64,000 nucleotides of DNA, taken from contig NC_080572.1 of assembly GCF_030247185.1 (NCBI RefSeq), forward strand, positions 236,593,336-236,657,335, given 5' to 3'. The DNA comes from Malaya genurostris (lineage: Eukaryota > Arthropoda > Insecta > Diptera > Culicidae). The notes under the pieces were generated by a model. That model was not told the origin of the DNA, ran no database searches, and was given only the letters and a program-made list of their open reading frames with translations. Position numbers and translations under genes: made by a program. Shown one piece after another: positions 34,411 through 46,470 of the stretch (positions within the stretch are counted from its first letter, which is position 1; the number at the start of each line of letters is the position of its first letter).

Positions 34411-35353
34411 GGGGTGGGTAGGATCTAACACATTTGAAAAATCATTTATTATTTTCTTTACATTTTGTTGTAGTAAACGTTTTAAGAATATTCTGTGAAA
34501 TTTTCAAGTCTATTGGAACGAAACTCATTTACTATTTTCTTTACATTTTGTTGTAGTAAAACATTTTAAGAATATTCTGTGAAATTTTCAAGTCTATTGG
34601 AATGAAACTCTGGAAGTTATGGACCTTTATCTATGGCTATCTCATTCTGAGAAGAAGCAAGAGCTCGGCGCACAGACCCAAGATTTCTATTTCGTGTGAC
34701 TTTGACAAAACATTCTTGAAATGTTTCATTATAATTTATTTATTTTTTTATTAAAATAAAAAAAATGATTTTTTTAAAGTGTTCGGTCTTACGGGATCCC
34801 TAACAAATTGTTTCCATTGATTTTATAGACAACAAACTTTAGACGCGTTTTCCTCGAAAGCAGGTTTTGAAAGTCCGTGTCCATCGTCATTCTAAAACTA
34901 CTGCACCAATTTTAAATTTTGCGCACACTTTCTACATATAAAAAACCAGACTCCAACGTTTTTTTTTTTCTTTTCGTTGTTTGTTACTTTGGGGAGGTTT
35001 TACAGCTACAAAATGGCGGATTTCTTCGTGAAAAATCGTAGTTTTCACTTTGAACAAAAAACTTCTACTCTAACTATGCTGTGTTCATTTGTTCACTTTT
35101 GATTAGTCTGCGCTGAGATACAGTGGACACCGCATATCATAATTTTTAAGAAGCGTCTTCAAAAAAACCTCTTCACCGACTTATTTCTCAATATTTTTCC
35201 ACGAAAAAAATACAAAATGTGGTTCGAATGATGCTTTTTATCATGCAAAACATTTGAATTTATTTTGTTGAACAAGAATTCTGGAAAAAAATCGCAAAAA
35301 TGATGTTTTTCGCATCGTTTTGATCCAAAGCCCAGAACCCCCCCCCCACCCCT
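34411..35353 (+). mobile_element. TTAA-flanked non-autonomous element, copy B
   Basis: It starts GGGGTGGGTAGGATCTAACA after TTAA at 34407-34410 and ends in a C-rich CCACCCC before TAAA. Inside is a tandem duplication of about 85 bp (ATTTTCTTTACATTTTGTTG appears twice near 34455 and 34535). It is inserted in the minisatellite field. It is longer than copy A and shares its first 350 bp. Confidence 0.6.
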
Positions 35354-35550
35354 AAAAACCCTTCACCAAAAGTCGATTCACTGGATACCAATTCGCACAA
35401 AGCCGTTTTGCCGAAAGCCATTTCGCTGATAGTCTTTTCGCTGAAAGTCGTTTCGTCGAAGTTTAATTTTCGGAACATTTCAACGGAAGTAGTTTTGTCA
35501 GCCATTTTGCCGAGAGCCACTTCACCGCTTTTTTCACAGGAAGTCGTTTC

Positions 35551-35826
35551 TTCGAAAGACATTTCGTCGAAAGACATGTCGTCGAAAGACATTTCGTCGA
35601 AAGACATTTCGTCGAAAGACATTTCGTCGAAAGACATTTCGTCGAAAGACATTTCGTTGAAAGACATTTCGTCGAAAGACATTTCGTCGAAAGACATTTC
35701 GTCGAAAGACATTTCGTCGAAAGACATTTCGTCGAAAGACATTTCGTCGAAAGACATTTCGTCGAAAGACATTTCGTCGGAAGACATTTCGTCGAAAGAC
35801 ATTTCGTCGAAAGACATTTCGTCGAA
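35551..35826. repeat. 15-bp tandem repeat, about 18 copies
   Basis: The unit AAAGACATTTCGTCG is nearly perfect, with single-base variants near 35578, 35656 and 35780. It is the homogenised core of the surrounding diverged field. Every frame is open, giving spurious SFDEM-type peptide repeats. Confidence 0.9.
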
Positions 35827-35889
35827 ATTCGCTGAGCTTCGTCAGAATTCAATTTTTCAAAAGTCGTTTCGTTGAAAACTATTTTATCA

Positions 35890-37005
35890 CAAACCATGGT
35901 TATTAGTTAAAATGTCTGCGTTTTAACTAGATCAACCCAGACGGGGTCCAACATGTCCTCTTCCCTGACAACAATTCGGATAACGGATAACGGTTCACCG
36001 GTGCATTCACTGGCTTTTGACAAAACGGCTTTCGACGAAGTGTTCTAGGGGTCTAGAAATTCTAGAAATAAATTTTTCAGGGCTTCAAAATTTACACACT
36101 AATTATAATCGATTCCCGAGATCTGCATAATCAAAAACCGAGTAAAATCGACAACACGGAATTTTCCAGATTGTTCAGTAATCCAAATGCCCTTTTCCGA
36201 GATTCGTTAAATTACTGAGCATCTAATCAAATTTGAGTGTGCACCAATTAAAATTTCTACACTCCACTATGGACAACTAAAGGAGTGAAGAGTGTTGAAT
36301 GCTTTACTGCCCAGTGAATCTAAAACGATAACAGAGCTCCCTGTATCGGATGGAGCGATTTAATCGTCAGCCAAAACTCCAAAGTTGGCTTGATTGCATA
36401 AATCTCCACTAATCAGGTCACAAAAAATGGCCCACCGTGTAAATCCTGCCTGTCGTAAGACAGTCAGCCCAGTATGGCATGACATCATTCTCGCCGGGAG
36501 AAAGCAACCGGAGATACCATAATTATGCGATGTGTTGGGCCTCGCATGCTGTCATAGCGGTCTGAACCGGAAAGCCGGATTTCCGCTCCATTCCCCGGCA
36601 TTTATCCCGGAGCCTCCATTGTTGGCCCCAGGTCGAAATGGAGGACTAAATGGAGCTTGCATTATTGTTGGCCCCCGTTATCCTTCGTTCCGAGAGATCC
36701 ATTATATTCCCATCTCTTTTGCATCACGAGGACAGAGCCGTTGCCGTCTGCTCTGAAATTATGGCACACCTTTGGCTTCCATCGGCATCGTCATCATTGT
36801 TAGCATCAGCATCGTTCTCATCGTCCCATTTCTTATGAATGTGGAGGTTTATGAGCAGGAATGCCCAGCTTAGCTGGTTCCGATGAACGATGCGATGGTC
36901 AGTGGTCAGTGAACATGATGCACAGTACAGCCGTTGGTAATCTTGAGACGGTTTAGAAAAACATGATTCTGCAGATTTCGTTCTGAGATAAACTAACGTA
37001 AACAG
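35890..37005. other. No supported gene; GC-richer segment at 36480-36900
   Basis: The middle part is less AT-rich, with several CCGG words, but neither strand has a family match or consistent splice sites. It could be a remnant of a larger element or a UTR. Confidence 0.35.
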
Positions 37006-37090
37006 TGAGTTACATGAATATGTAATCACATTTTGATTCCTTTTCTAACGTAGAGCCAACAATAGATTTTTTTACTTTTGTCAATTTCAA
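37006..37090. repeat. 85-bp direct duplication, left copy
   Basis: It is identical to 39686-39770 and flanks the LINE between them. It begins TGAGTTACATGAATATG and ends TTTTGTCAATTTCAA. Confidence 0.95.
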
Positions 37091-39685
37091 GTATCAATGC
37101 CAATGTTCGGCTGCTCGGCCATCCATGGAAGTTCACCATCAATGTTAACTTCCCTCTCTGAGCAGCCTAGATAGCCGTGTAGTGTCGGTAGCGGTTTCCC
37201 AACTGGCTAAGAATAACGCTACGGTCCACCTGTACCGGTGGTATAAGTCCACCAAACAGGTAAGCCGTGTGGCATCCGGCGGAATTATTTTTTACCAAGA
37301 ATTGATCCACTGGTTTCCTGTTCCATGTCGTAAAAGGCCACAAAAATAGGAACTCCTAAGTCAAGGTGTATTTCCGTGCCGATGGCTGAATGGCTGCAGG
37401 AGGTTAAACATTGCAGTCGTAAACGGAATATCTTGGATTTTTCCTCAAGGTGGTGTACTATCCCCACTTTTATGGAACCTAGTCGCTGATAGTTTGTTAA
37501 GGAAACTTAATAACCTTGGATGTCCGACTTATGGTTTTGCCGACGATTATCATATATTGATGACCGGTAGAAGCATTAACACTCTCTTTGATTTAATGCA
37601 GCAAGCCCTGCGATCTGTTGAACAATGGTGTTGTCAGGTTTGGATTATCTGTAAATCCGGGCAAAACATCAATGGTGCTTTTCACTCATCGTAGGATAAT
37701 CACAGGAGCTCGTCCGTTACAGTTCTTCGGTTCAGAGGTCACTGTGGTCGATCAAGTTAAATACGTCGGGGTTATTCTTGACTCAAAACTGAATTGGTCT
37801 GCTCACATTGACTTCAGGATTAAGAGAGCTTGTATGGCTTTCGGCCAATGCAGACGAGCTTTTGGAAAATCATGGGGACTCAAACCCAGATATATTCATT
37901 GGATCTACACAACTATTGTTAGACCAATTTTAGCATATGGTTGTCTTGTATGGTGGCAGAAAGGAGAAGTCGCGACAGTTCAGTCAAAGCTAAATCATCT
38001 CCAAAGGATGGTCCTAATGGCGATGACAGGAGCATTCACGACAACTCCTACTGCTGCTCTAGAGGCGCTACTGTGCATTAAACCACTACATGTGTTCCTA
38101 AAACAAGAAGCATTATCTTGTGCATACCGTCTTAGGGTTACAGGGCTTTGGAACAGTAACCCATTAGATTATGCTACCAGCCACACTCGCTTGTGGTCTC
38201 AAATGGTTACGTGGGATGAGTATTTACTCGCTCCTAGTGACCTAACTCTCACATGCAGTTTTCCTTTTAAAACATTCAATGTGAGCTATCCTCTTCGTTA
38301 GGAATGGTTGTCTGGTTGTCTGGAACGACAACTTGATGAACACATAGTTTATTATACGGACGGTTCTCTGTTGAATGGTCGTGCTGGTACTGGTGTCTAC
38401 TGTCGTGAAATGAGGCTAGAGCAGTCTCATTCCCTTGGTAGATACTGTACTGTGTTCCAAGCAGAAATCTACGCGATTCTGTGTGGAGTACAATCGGCAC
38501 TTCAGCAGAGGATTTGTGGTAAACGTATTTATTTTTGTTCCGACAGTCAGGCAGCCTTAAAAGCACTCAGTTCGAATGACTCACGGTCGAATCTAGTGAT
38601 CGCATGTCGAACTCAAATTGAAGACCTCAGCATTTCAAATGCTGTTTACTTCTTATGGGTACCCGGCCATTCTGGTATTACTGGAAATGAATGGGCTGAT
38701 GAGTTGGCTAGAGCTGGTGCAACGAATGATTTCGTTGGTCCTGAACCAGCTTTACCACTTTCAACTAGTTGGATAACGCACAAGATACGTTCTTGGGCTG
38801 CATCCAAACATGCCAGCTACTGGCACAGCTTGCAAACTTGCGCTCAGACAAAAGCATTTCTACCAGATTTAAATCTGAAAATGTCAAAGTGTCTACTGCA
38901 TTTCTCCAAGTATCATTGAAGTATTCTGGCCAGAGCTCTGACTGGACATTGCAAACTCAATTATCACATGGCTACTATTCAACGTGCTGAGTATTATTCG
39001 TGTGATTTGTGTAAATGCGATTATGGTACTTCATATCATCTGATATGTAACTGTCCCGCATTGACGCAGCTACGTATCCGGGTTTTTGGTTCTCCATACA
39101 TGGTTGAGTCTGTGTATGCGGAGCTAAAATTGAAGGATATTCTCTCGTTTCTCACCCAATGTGGTAAGGAGCTATAGTCAGAAGGGTTCATCGTTCTTCC
39201 TGGAGTGAATGAATCCTTTTTGTATTCACCTTAAATAGGGTTTAGCAGATTGTTTGGCATCTTTTATGGGGTACCGAATTTACTTCTGCTCGTACATACT
39301 GCGAGTCGTTCTGCATTCTTCCGGGAGTGCAGAATGGTGTCGCTTTTGTAAGATCTCTAGATCCTCTCGGGGGTTGGAGGTTTTATTAACAGCAGACTGT
39401 TCGGGACCTCGTAGAGGTTCAGAATTTCCTTCTGCTTCCACTAAATGTGATCCTCAGTAGATTGTTCAGCATCCCTTAGGGGTGCAGAATTTACTTCTGC
39501 TTTTATGTGTTTTTGTGTCGTCAATTTTTCCCATCCTCCTAGTCCAACCCTTACCATTTCCTTTCATTCCTTTCCTCTTATATATCGGGAAAATGATGCT
39601 AAAAACATATTTATGGCAAGGCACAAATCTCCAAATATCAAGGGGAACGTGCCATTTGAGCCAATTTGTTCTGATTCCTGATTCC
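37091..39685 (+). mobile_element. Internally deleted LOA/I-type LINE flanked by 85-bp duplications
   Basis: The left 180 bp resembles a LINE 5' UTR, running into TCGGTAGCGGTTTCCC. It then jumps to a reverse transcriptase region near 37410, so the ORF1/endonuclease part is missing. The right end has a TGATTCCTGATTCCTGA tail. Presence of RNase H puts it in the I/LOA/R1 group; LOA is my best guess. The long, identical flanking duplications are unusual. Confidence 0.75.
37410..39177 (+). pseudogene. LINE reverse transcriptase, RNase H and CCHC region
   Basis: In order: PQGGVLSPLLWNLVADSLL and YGFADDYHIL (reverse transcriptase catalytic boxes, 37440-37560); a frameshift near 37635; RFGLSVNPGKTSMVLF with KYVGVILDSKLNW; RNase H from 38345 with TDGS, AEIYAIL, SDSQAAL and GNEWADELAR supplying the four acidic residues; and a C-terminal CDLCKCDYGTSYHLICNC zinc knuckle near 39000. 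In-frame stops occur at 38299-38301 and 38917-38919. The catalytic residues are kept but the frame is broken, so it cannot make one protein. Confidence 0.85.
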
Positions 39686-39770
39686 TGAGTTACATGAATA
39701 TGTAATCACATTTTGATTCCTTTTCTAACGTAGAGCCAACAATAGATTTTTTTACTTTTGTCAATTTCAA
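39686..39770. repeat. 85-bp direct duplication, right copy
   Basis: It is identical in all 85 positions to 37006-37090. Its first three bases may overlap the TGATTCC-type LINE tail. Confidence 0.95.
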
Positions 39771-40480
39771 ATGGTGAATAGTAATGAGTTCGACTCAATA
39801 GTCTAAAAATCGACACTCAAATAGAGAGAAATTTGCTTCTGCTGCTGGGTGGGGATAACAGTTTAATTTAAACTGCTACTGCACCGAAAAGTCGAAGACG
39901 AACCGCGAAATAAAACTATGAAAAATAGCATTCATTGTTTCAAAGACAAAAGGTGTTGAAAACATAAACTTAGATTTATATAATAGGGTAAAATTTTCTG
40001 TTTGAATTCAATACAAAACACCTTCATTGTGTATTGCGTGCTCTGAAGGAATTCAAATGTGTCATTCAGGAATGCCAAAACAAATTCTGAAGCCGTGTTT
40101 GAATAGTATGCGTACATAGACGATAAGTAGTACCCATTATTTGATGGCATGTCACTTAACTCTGATCTGTTTTCTTTTCTTTCATTCGCTCTTTCCATTG
40201 TTGTTAGGAGAGCCGAAAATCGATACGTATTTTTAATGAAAGAATCTGATCCTACAGCCTCATCTTCGTTTATTTACTGTCTCGTTCACAAATGATCGCC
40301 TTCAAAACAAACAAAGACAGACGAATCATTGGGTGTAGAACCCTATTAAATAAACTAATACGTTGTCATGATACTATATCCTAGTTTTAAGTTAGTCGGT
40401 AATCAAAATTAGAAAATGCCCTTGTTACCATCAATGATCATGAGTAATTTCTATTCTCAATTGAAATTTTTATATCCGAG
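39771..40480. other. No gene seen
   Basis: The stretch near 39858-39912 has AGTTTAATTTAAACTGC and GTCGAAGACGAACCGC, a diverged relative of the palindrome family at 30036. The rest is plain AT-rich sequence. Confidence 0.4.
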
Positions 40481-42950
40481 AAGCAAAATATGCTACTCTT
40501 TTCCAGGGTTGTTTCACGTTTTCGGAATATTATGAGGATCTTACTAATTTTTCGAGTATTTTTTTCCTAGCGTGTACAACATCGAATACGTCAAAGTTGT
40601 CTCGTCTTGTCTCAGAGAAGAATCATAGATATTTTTTAAGTTTTCTGTAAATTTACAAATTTATCTTTTGCTGAATTTTCACTTCAGTAAAAGAGAGTAT
40701 CAATGCCAACGTCACTCGTTTCGCTACGAAAAGACGAAACCAAACTATTGTCTGTACACAGATAAAAATATTTTGTGAATTTACATTTATTTTCATGCAC
40801 ACATTCGAAGCAGATAATTGAATGGAAAGTTACCTTACAAAGCTAAACGGTTTGTAAGTATACAGCCTTTTCATTGAAAAACTAAATGAATCCCAATGTA
40901 ATTTTACATTAATCATGGTTTTAAATCAGATTTTCATATCAGATTTACATGTCGTGTAGGCTTCATCTTTTCGTTCTGTGTAGTACTTGAAAACCTATTA
41001 TGATTCAAATAGTGGTGTGATGGTGCTTTTCTTTTACTTATATTTTCAAAAATATCATTGCACAGATAAAAATATTTTGTGAATTTACAACTATTTTTAT
41101 GCACATATTTGGAGCAGGATATTAAATATGAAGTAGCTTCACATTTCTATACGTTTCAATATAATTTAAACGCTAAACTAACCGTTAATCGAAAAATACA
41201 GTTCTATTTATTGAAAAATCAATGCAATGTAATTTAGTTTTGCATCTGCGTAGCTAAATTCAGTCTAATTTCAATTCTCTTTCTTTTTTTAAAATAATAA
41301 AAATCTGTGAGGTTTGGCTATGAAGAATGTCTGAAATGTGATAAATCGAAGCTGTTACTCTTCAGATTTTCTTCAGAACTCTTTGGAAATCGAAACTACT
41401 AATATAGGTATAGCTATATAGGGCACCGACAAGTTGAAATTCATTCTGAATCGTTTTCTGTCATTATCGATTCTCGGAACTTCAGTTGAACCAGAAAACT
41501 AATGAAATAACACAATTTTGAAACTACTTTTCCGCTTTTGCCATTGACGGGACACGGATTTCGTTCTCATAATTTGCAAGAGGAGCTGAGAGTGAAATTT
41601 ATTTTTCGTAATGCTCGTCAATTTTGAGTCAATAAAAATGGGTTTTATTGGCTCCGTTAAAAAACGAAAAGCTAAACTACCCAACAGCGAGAGTTTTGTG
41701 CGATAGGCTAAAATTAGGTAAACCACATACAACCTGAAATTTAGACAGTTCAACTCAATAGGTTAGTGAATATAACGTACACTCCAGAAAAATTGAATTT
41801 TACAGGTGACTTAATCCCTCATACGATGTAATTCATAAAAACCTAATTTGTCAAATGACGAAAAATTTTATTTGTATTGACTTAATGCTAGATGAGCTTG
41901 AATTTTACTGGTTTCGACTGTAACTTGCGTTCTGCTAGCAGGTGCGACTATATGAATTGAAATGCATCTTTTACCAGCCAAGCAGATGCATGCTTCTGTG
42001 GCTCAGTTGATTAACAGACGTACTTGCGATCCAATGATTGTCGGTTCAAGTCATGGCGGTTGCTATAAGTATTCTTTTTTTTTTATTTCAATCAATTTCA
42101 TGTCATGGAGTTTAAGATACAATATTAAAAAATCTTCCACGTAAATTTGCGTGAACTGCGACGCTCCATTTATGTGCATCTAATAAGATGTAAAATCACA
42201 GGGTTTTTTTTTTAAAGTGTGTACTATTAAATAGATATAACTCATATTCTAGTATATTTCTGTGTTTTCCTTATGAAAACAACTTGAAGCCACTTTACCC
42301 AAAATTGGTTTATTGAACAAAGCCCCGTTAGGTAGGTAAAAAGTACTCAAAGTTAGATAGTTTCCGGTGCCGTGTACGCAAAATGTTCCAATGAAAGTAA
42401 TCCATAAATAAATTGAAAATAATTCTATTTTGTTGAACTGTCTGTATGAAACAACAGCAAAAAATTATGAAATTTCCTTGTGTCATAATTTCACATATGA
42501 TTCAATTCATAAGAACGTAATTCGCATATGACATGAACTTTACATAAATGGCTCAAACAAGGTTTCAAACGTATCCAGCCTTTCACGCAGGCGTGTGAAA
42601 CTTACATGTTTAGGCACTTAAAAATGTATTAAATATGTGTTCGATCAACTGTAAAAATGAGTCAGTTTTGACGCTCGAATATGTCGGTCTCAGAAGACGT
42701 AAATTAACACGATTTTTTCTAGGTGTCAAATCTGCAGTTCTCATGAGAAATCTGTAAATTTACAGAAATCTTTATTAATATCTATGTATTTTCTCTAAGA
42801 CAAGATGAAACAACTTTGACGTCTTCGATGTTGTGTACGCTTGGAAAAATTTACTCAGAAATGAGTAAGATCCTAATCATATTCAGAAAAAGTGAAACAA
42901 CCCTGGAAAAGAGTAGCTCAATAATTGTTCAAATTTTGCTTCTTGGATTA
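40481..42950. mobile_element. Large inverted-repeat structure, possibly a 2.5-kb foldback
   Basis: About 200 bp at 40481-40700 (AGAAGCAAAAT, CTCTTTTCCAGGGTTGTTTC, TTACTAATTTTT, GCGTGTACAACATCGAATACG) recur inverted at 42715-42950. Between them is AT-rich non-coding sequence with a direct repeat AGATAAAAATATTTTGTGAA at about 40762 and 41064, and a SINE-like unit at 41993. An ACACGCT...ACTC module like that of 25089-26933 sits inside each arm. Ends are approximate. Confidence 0.6.
41993..42076 (+). mobile_element. tRNA-like SINE head
   Basis: TGTGGCTCAGTTGATTAACA resembles a tRNA A box and TCGGTTCAAGTCATGGC a B box about 45 bp later, followed by a T run. It does not fold as well as a functional tRNA, so a short SINE or tRNA relic is the better call. 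Confidence 0.45.
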
Positions 42951-42970
42951 AACTGATTTTTTTACTACAG

Positions 42971-43500
42971 TTTATTGGCATATTGTTGTAAAACTGATTT
43001 ACCGGTAGCGACACCTGTCAATGAAAAATGGAACCAAAAAAAGTTTTTTGCGAAAATTTCCATATTGGCAGTAATGATTTGCAACGATTATTTCGTTAAT
43101 TCAATAGTACAAATAGATTTAGGCAATAAAAGTAAACTCGGAGTAGAAGGAAACCGATTTCGAAGTGATCACTACTACTTTTTCTTCAGTGTGAACGACG
43201 ATTAAACATGATAAATCTGAAATGTGTGAAATAAGGTAAGGTTAGGTTTTTTCGGACCAACATTTTTTTCAAACAGAAACCAGTGTAATGTTGATTTCTT
43301 GAGTACTGGAATGTTTAGCGATCGAGTACCATTTATTTTGGATACATTATTTGTTATTTTCGGGTATTGGAAAAATGGTATTGAACCAAATATAATGCTG
43401 CATTCTAAATAAACGTTAGTTTTCGCAGAAAAAAATTAAGATCAATATTAATACCTCAGAGTAAAAACTTCTTCTAAAATTGTTCAAATTAAATTTCCAG
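42971..43500 (+). repeat. Relative of the hAT-like element interior
   Basis: It aligns with 16336-16700: ATGAAAAATGGAACCAA, GTTAGGTTTTTTCGGA, GTTTAGCGATCGAGTACCAT and TAAACGTTAGTTTTCGCA are shared. This copy has about 185 extra bases after the first block (about 43047-43230). The hAT termini are not seen here. Confidence 0.75.
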
Positions 43501-44676
43501 CGCTTTTACATTGATTTTAGCGTCATTGAGCCAATAAGCAATTCAACGCAGAACCTGACCCGTCATCTAATACCGTTTTCGTTTTTGAACCTACACGCGG
43601 GCGACTCTGACTCCGAGTAAAACGAACACGTGGTACGCCCGCTAAACAACAACTCATAAAAAAAAAGAAAAAAATAAACATACTCGCATGGATACGTAGT
43701 GCGACCCGAGAAAATTTTCAGAGCGAAAATACGTGATTGGAGTCCGATCTAGAGCGACCACAGGTTTCTAAAACAAACATAACAAAAGTTGTTTGAGCGG
43801 CTCTGGGCCAGCTCTCGGGCTGCTCTGATCAATAAACGAAAACGGTATAAGTTTCATTACTTGAACCTTTCTTAGAGCAAATTCAGGAGCTGCAAGATTC
43901 ATATGGGTGGTCTATAATATAACTGAAACTGAAACAAACGTATCCCCAACAAGCCGTTTTAATTTTATTTATTCGAACAGTTCTACTGTCAAATTTAAAA
44001 CTGGTATACGCTGCCGTTCTATTTTTTCTATATTTGAAACACAGATAAAACGCTGCTGGGGCTGCCAGTTTATTTTGTTATAAATTCTAGATTTAAATTT
44101 TAAAACTGACATTAATTATGCATCTAGAGCTAGAACACTCCTGAACATGTCCTTAGGGTCTGTTACATGGACAGTTAATGAGATAATGTAAGAAATTTTA
44201 TTTTCGTTTGGTTTCGAGTAATCATAATATTATATAAGATGATATGTTGATTACTATTGAAATCCGGAATTTGTTTCAGTTCGATTTAGGTTATTTTCAA
44301 ATGCTAGAGGAAAGAAATCAAACGATGGTAAAAAGTTATTTCTCATAATATTAACGAATATTCGATACGTTTGCGCATTTGTATTATCTTTTAAGTTGCA
44401 TTGCCTTATGTACGCAATAAATAAAACCATTTGAAAATGATCAATATTACATTTTCTCACGTTCATTGTTTTAAACAGAAATTTTTGGTGCTGCAAAAAT
44501 AACAGAGAAGCAAAATGATTTTCTCAAACGAAAATAAACTTTTCGCATGAATAAATGATGTTGTTAATAATTGATAAATGAATGATTGGATTATTCTTTA
44601 AATAAAACTGGCAGCAAGGTACCTAGGGGCCTACGTAAACACGCACTCAATTGTCGAACTGCTTCGTATTCTCTTG
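43501..44676. other. No gene seen
   Basis: Moderately AT-rich sequence without a supported exon. A short GC-richer patch at 43560-43850 has no coding signal. Confidence 0.4.
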
Positions 44677-45222
44677 CACGCTTAAAAAAAGTTACTCTGA
44701 GTTTGACTATTAGTTATGATACATGGAAATGTCAAAAATTGAGTAGCTACAATTTGAGTTTAACGTAAGAACTCGTTTTTAGGTTGCAATTCGAGAGATC
44801 AGTCTAAAAGTCTCAATAACCATTTGTTTAACATGTATTTTTAGGTGCGATTGACACACTACTCCAAGCGACCGCAACTTGTAAACGGAATAATAAATGA
44901 ACACAGTAGGGTTATTGTAGGTATTGAGTTTCAATTACTTAATAATTAAATACGATATACTCCGAAAAGGAGAAATTTTTATGCAAATTTGAAATACGTC
45001 AAATAAAATTTCACTCAAATTTTGAGTGCGAATTACGCAATTCTTCACTCATGTACAAATAAAGCATTGCTCAGTTAATGAGCAGATTTTACCCACACAT
45101 CGCGTCCAGTGAAAGAACTCAAATTTGGGTAACTAAAGAGGTAATCTAAATTAGAGTTGTTCCACTTTTTCTGCAGATGAGTGGAGTCTTACTAATTTTT
45201 GAGTAAATATTTTTAAGCGTGT
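44677..45222. mobile_element. MITE with CACGCTTAAAAA inverted ends
   Basis: The left end CACGCTTAAAAAAAGTTACT and the reverse of the right end CACGCTTAAAAATATTTACT form inverted termini of 30 or more bp of a 546-bp non-coding element. The termini and the ACTCA words inside match the style of 25089-26933. Confidence 0.65.
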
Positions 45223-46160
45223 GGGTTTCTCTGTAGTCAAAGTTGAATTTATCTACTGTCAATTTTAACTGAGTTAAAACATTACACGCTTGCTTGTGAC
45301 TACTCAAAATTGAATCAAAAGTTACACAATTTCGCAAAAACAATACCTACCTAGTAGTGAGGAAAAACGTTTTTCGCTCAGTTCTAAGAAAATATGTTAG
45401 TTAGAGTTCAATTTACTCCGATTGTTACCACTTTTCGGATTAACGAATCCATAGTACTAACCATTATTTGTACTCAAAACCCGATCCTAACCCGTATCCA
45501 ATGAATACGGGTCAGGTTCGAGTTCAGAAAAAAAAAGTTTGTGGCAGACGATTTCTTCATTTTGTGGTTGACGATTTCTTCATTTTAAGAATTTTTTTTC
45601 TATCGTTAAAAAAATGAATTCAAATGTTTGGCATAATAAAAAAGCTTCATTCGAATAACATTTTTTAATTTTTTTTGTGAAAAAATATAGAGAAATAAGC
45701 CGCCGAAAGAGTTTATATGAGGTCGCTTCTCAGAAATCATAATTTGCAGTGTACACTGTATCTCAGTGAAAACTTATCATAAGTCTTCAAATCAAAGCAG
45801 GATAGTTTTAGTATATGTTTTTCTAGACCCTTACGTTTTTGTTGGATTTTTTAAATTTTTGGTGGTGGTTTCACAAAAAAAAAATCCACCATTTTGTAGC
45901 TATAACACCTCTCCAAAGTAACAAAAAACGAACAGGAAAACGTTGAGGTCTGGTATTTTACATAAAGAAAAAGAGTGCAAAATTTGAAAAAAAAATGTTT
46001 TAATTTTTTTTTGTCTATGAAATCGAAACAAATAATAATTTATTTTTTTAAGATCATAATAAAACATTTTAAGAAGCAATGACTGAGTGGAAACGTATAT
46101 TGGAGAAGCCAAATAAATGAAAAACTTAACAGAAAAGATGATTTTTTTGAAAAAAGATAC

Positions 46161-46232
46161 GCTCAGAGACAGGACTCGAACCTGCGTTCTTATGCACACC
46201 GTGCATATGCGCTACCATTTCGCCACTCTGAA
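46161..46232 (-). tRNA. tRNA-like gene or tRNA pseudogene
   Basis: The minus strand can form a full cloverleaf: acceptor TTCAGAG/CTCTGAG, D stem GCGA/GCGC, anticodon stem TATGC/GCATA with loop ACGGTGT, and T stem GCAGG/CCTGT with TTCGAGT. The residue before the anticodon is C where U is expected, and a GGT (Thr-type) anticodon with that loop is abnormal. It lies inside transposon debris, so a SINE head or pseudogene is more likely than a working tRNA. Confidence 0.5.
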
Positions 46233-46470
46233 CCTGGCGATAGACACAGCTCTAAAACACGGTTAGACATGGTAGAACGTACATCGAACATTTCACTATG
46301 GTTCGAAACGGGAAATTAGGGTGACAAAAATATTTTCACTAATACATATTAGTTTTTTGTACTTGGTGTCTTCATACAAGTTGTTTGTAATCAAATGGCG
46401 CTCCTTTTGATGAAAAATGTTACTAGGGTGCATTAACTTTTCGTTTGAGTGTTTGAACAGAATGATTTTA

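Larger units (their letters stand above)
33120..35885. repeat. Field of diverged TTTCGTCGAAAG-type minisatellite
   Basis: Across almost 2.8 kb, CGAAAGTCATTTC/CGTTTCGTCGAAA words recur at roughly 15-bp multiples. The field is interrupted by a SINE at 33312-33460 and a TTAA-flanked element at 34411-35353. Short open frames inside are by-products of the period. Confidence 0.75.

Noticed and set aside
35260..35897. SFDEM and STKCL repeat proteins
   Set aside because: Produced by the 15-bp non-coding tandem repeat, which is open in all frames.
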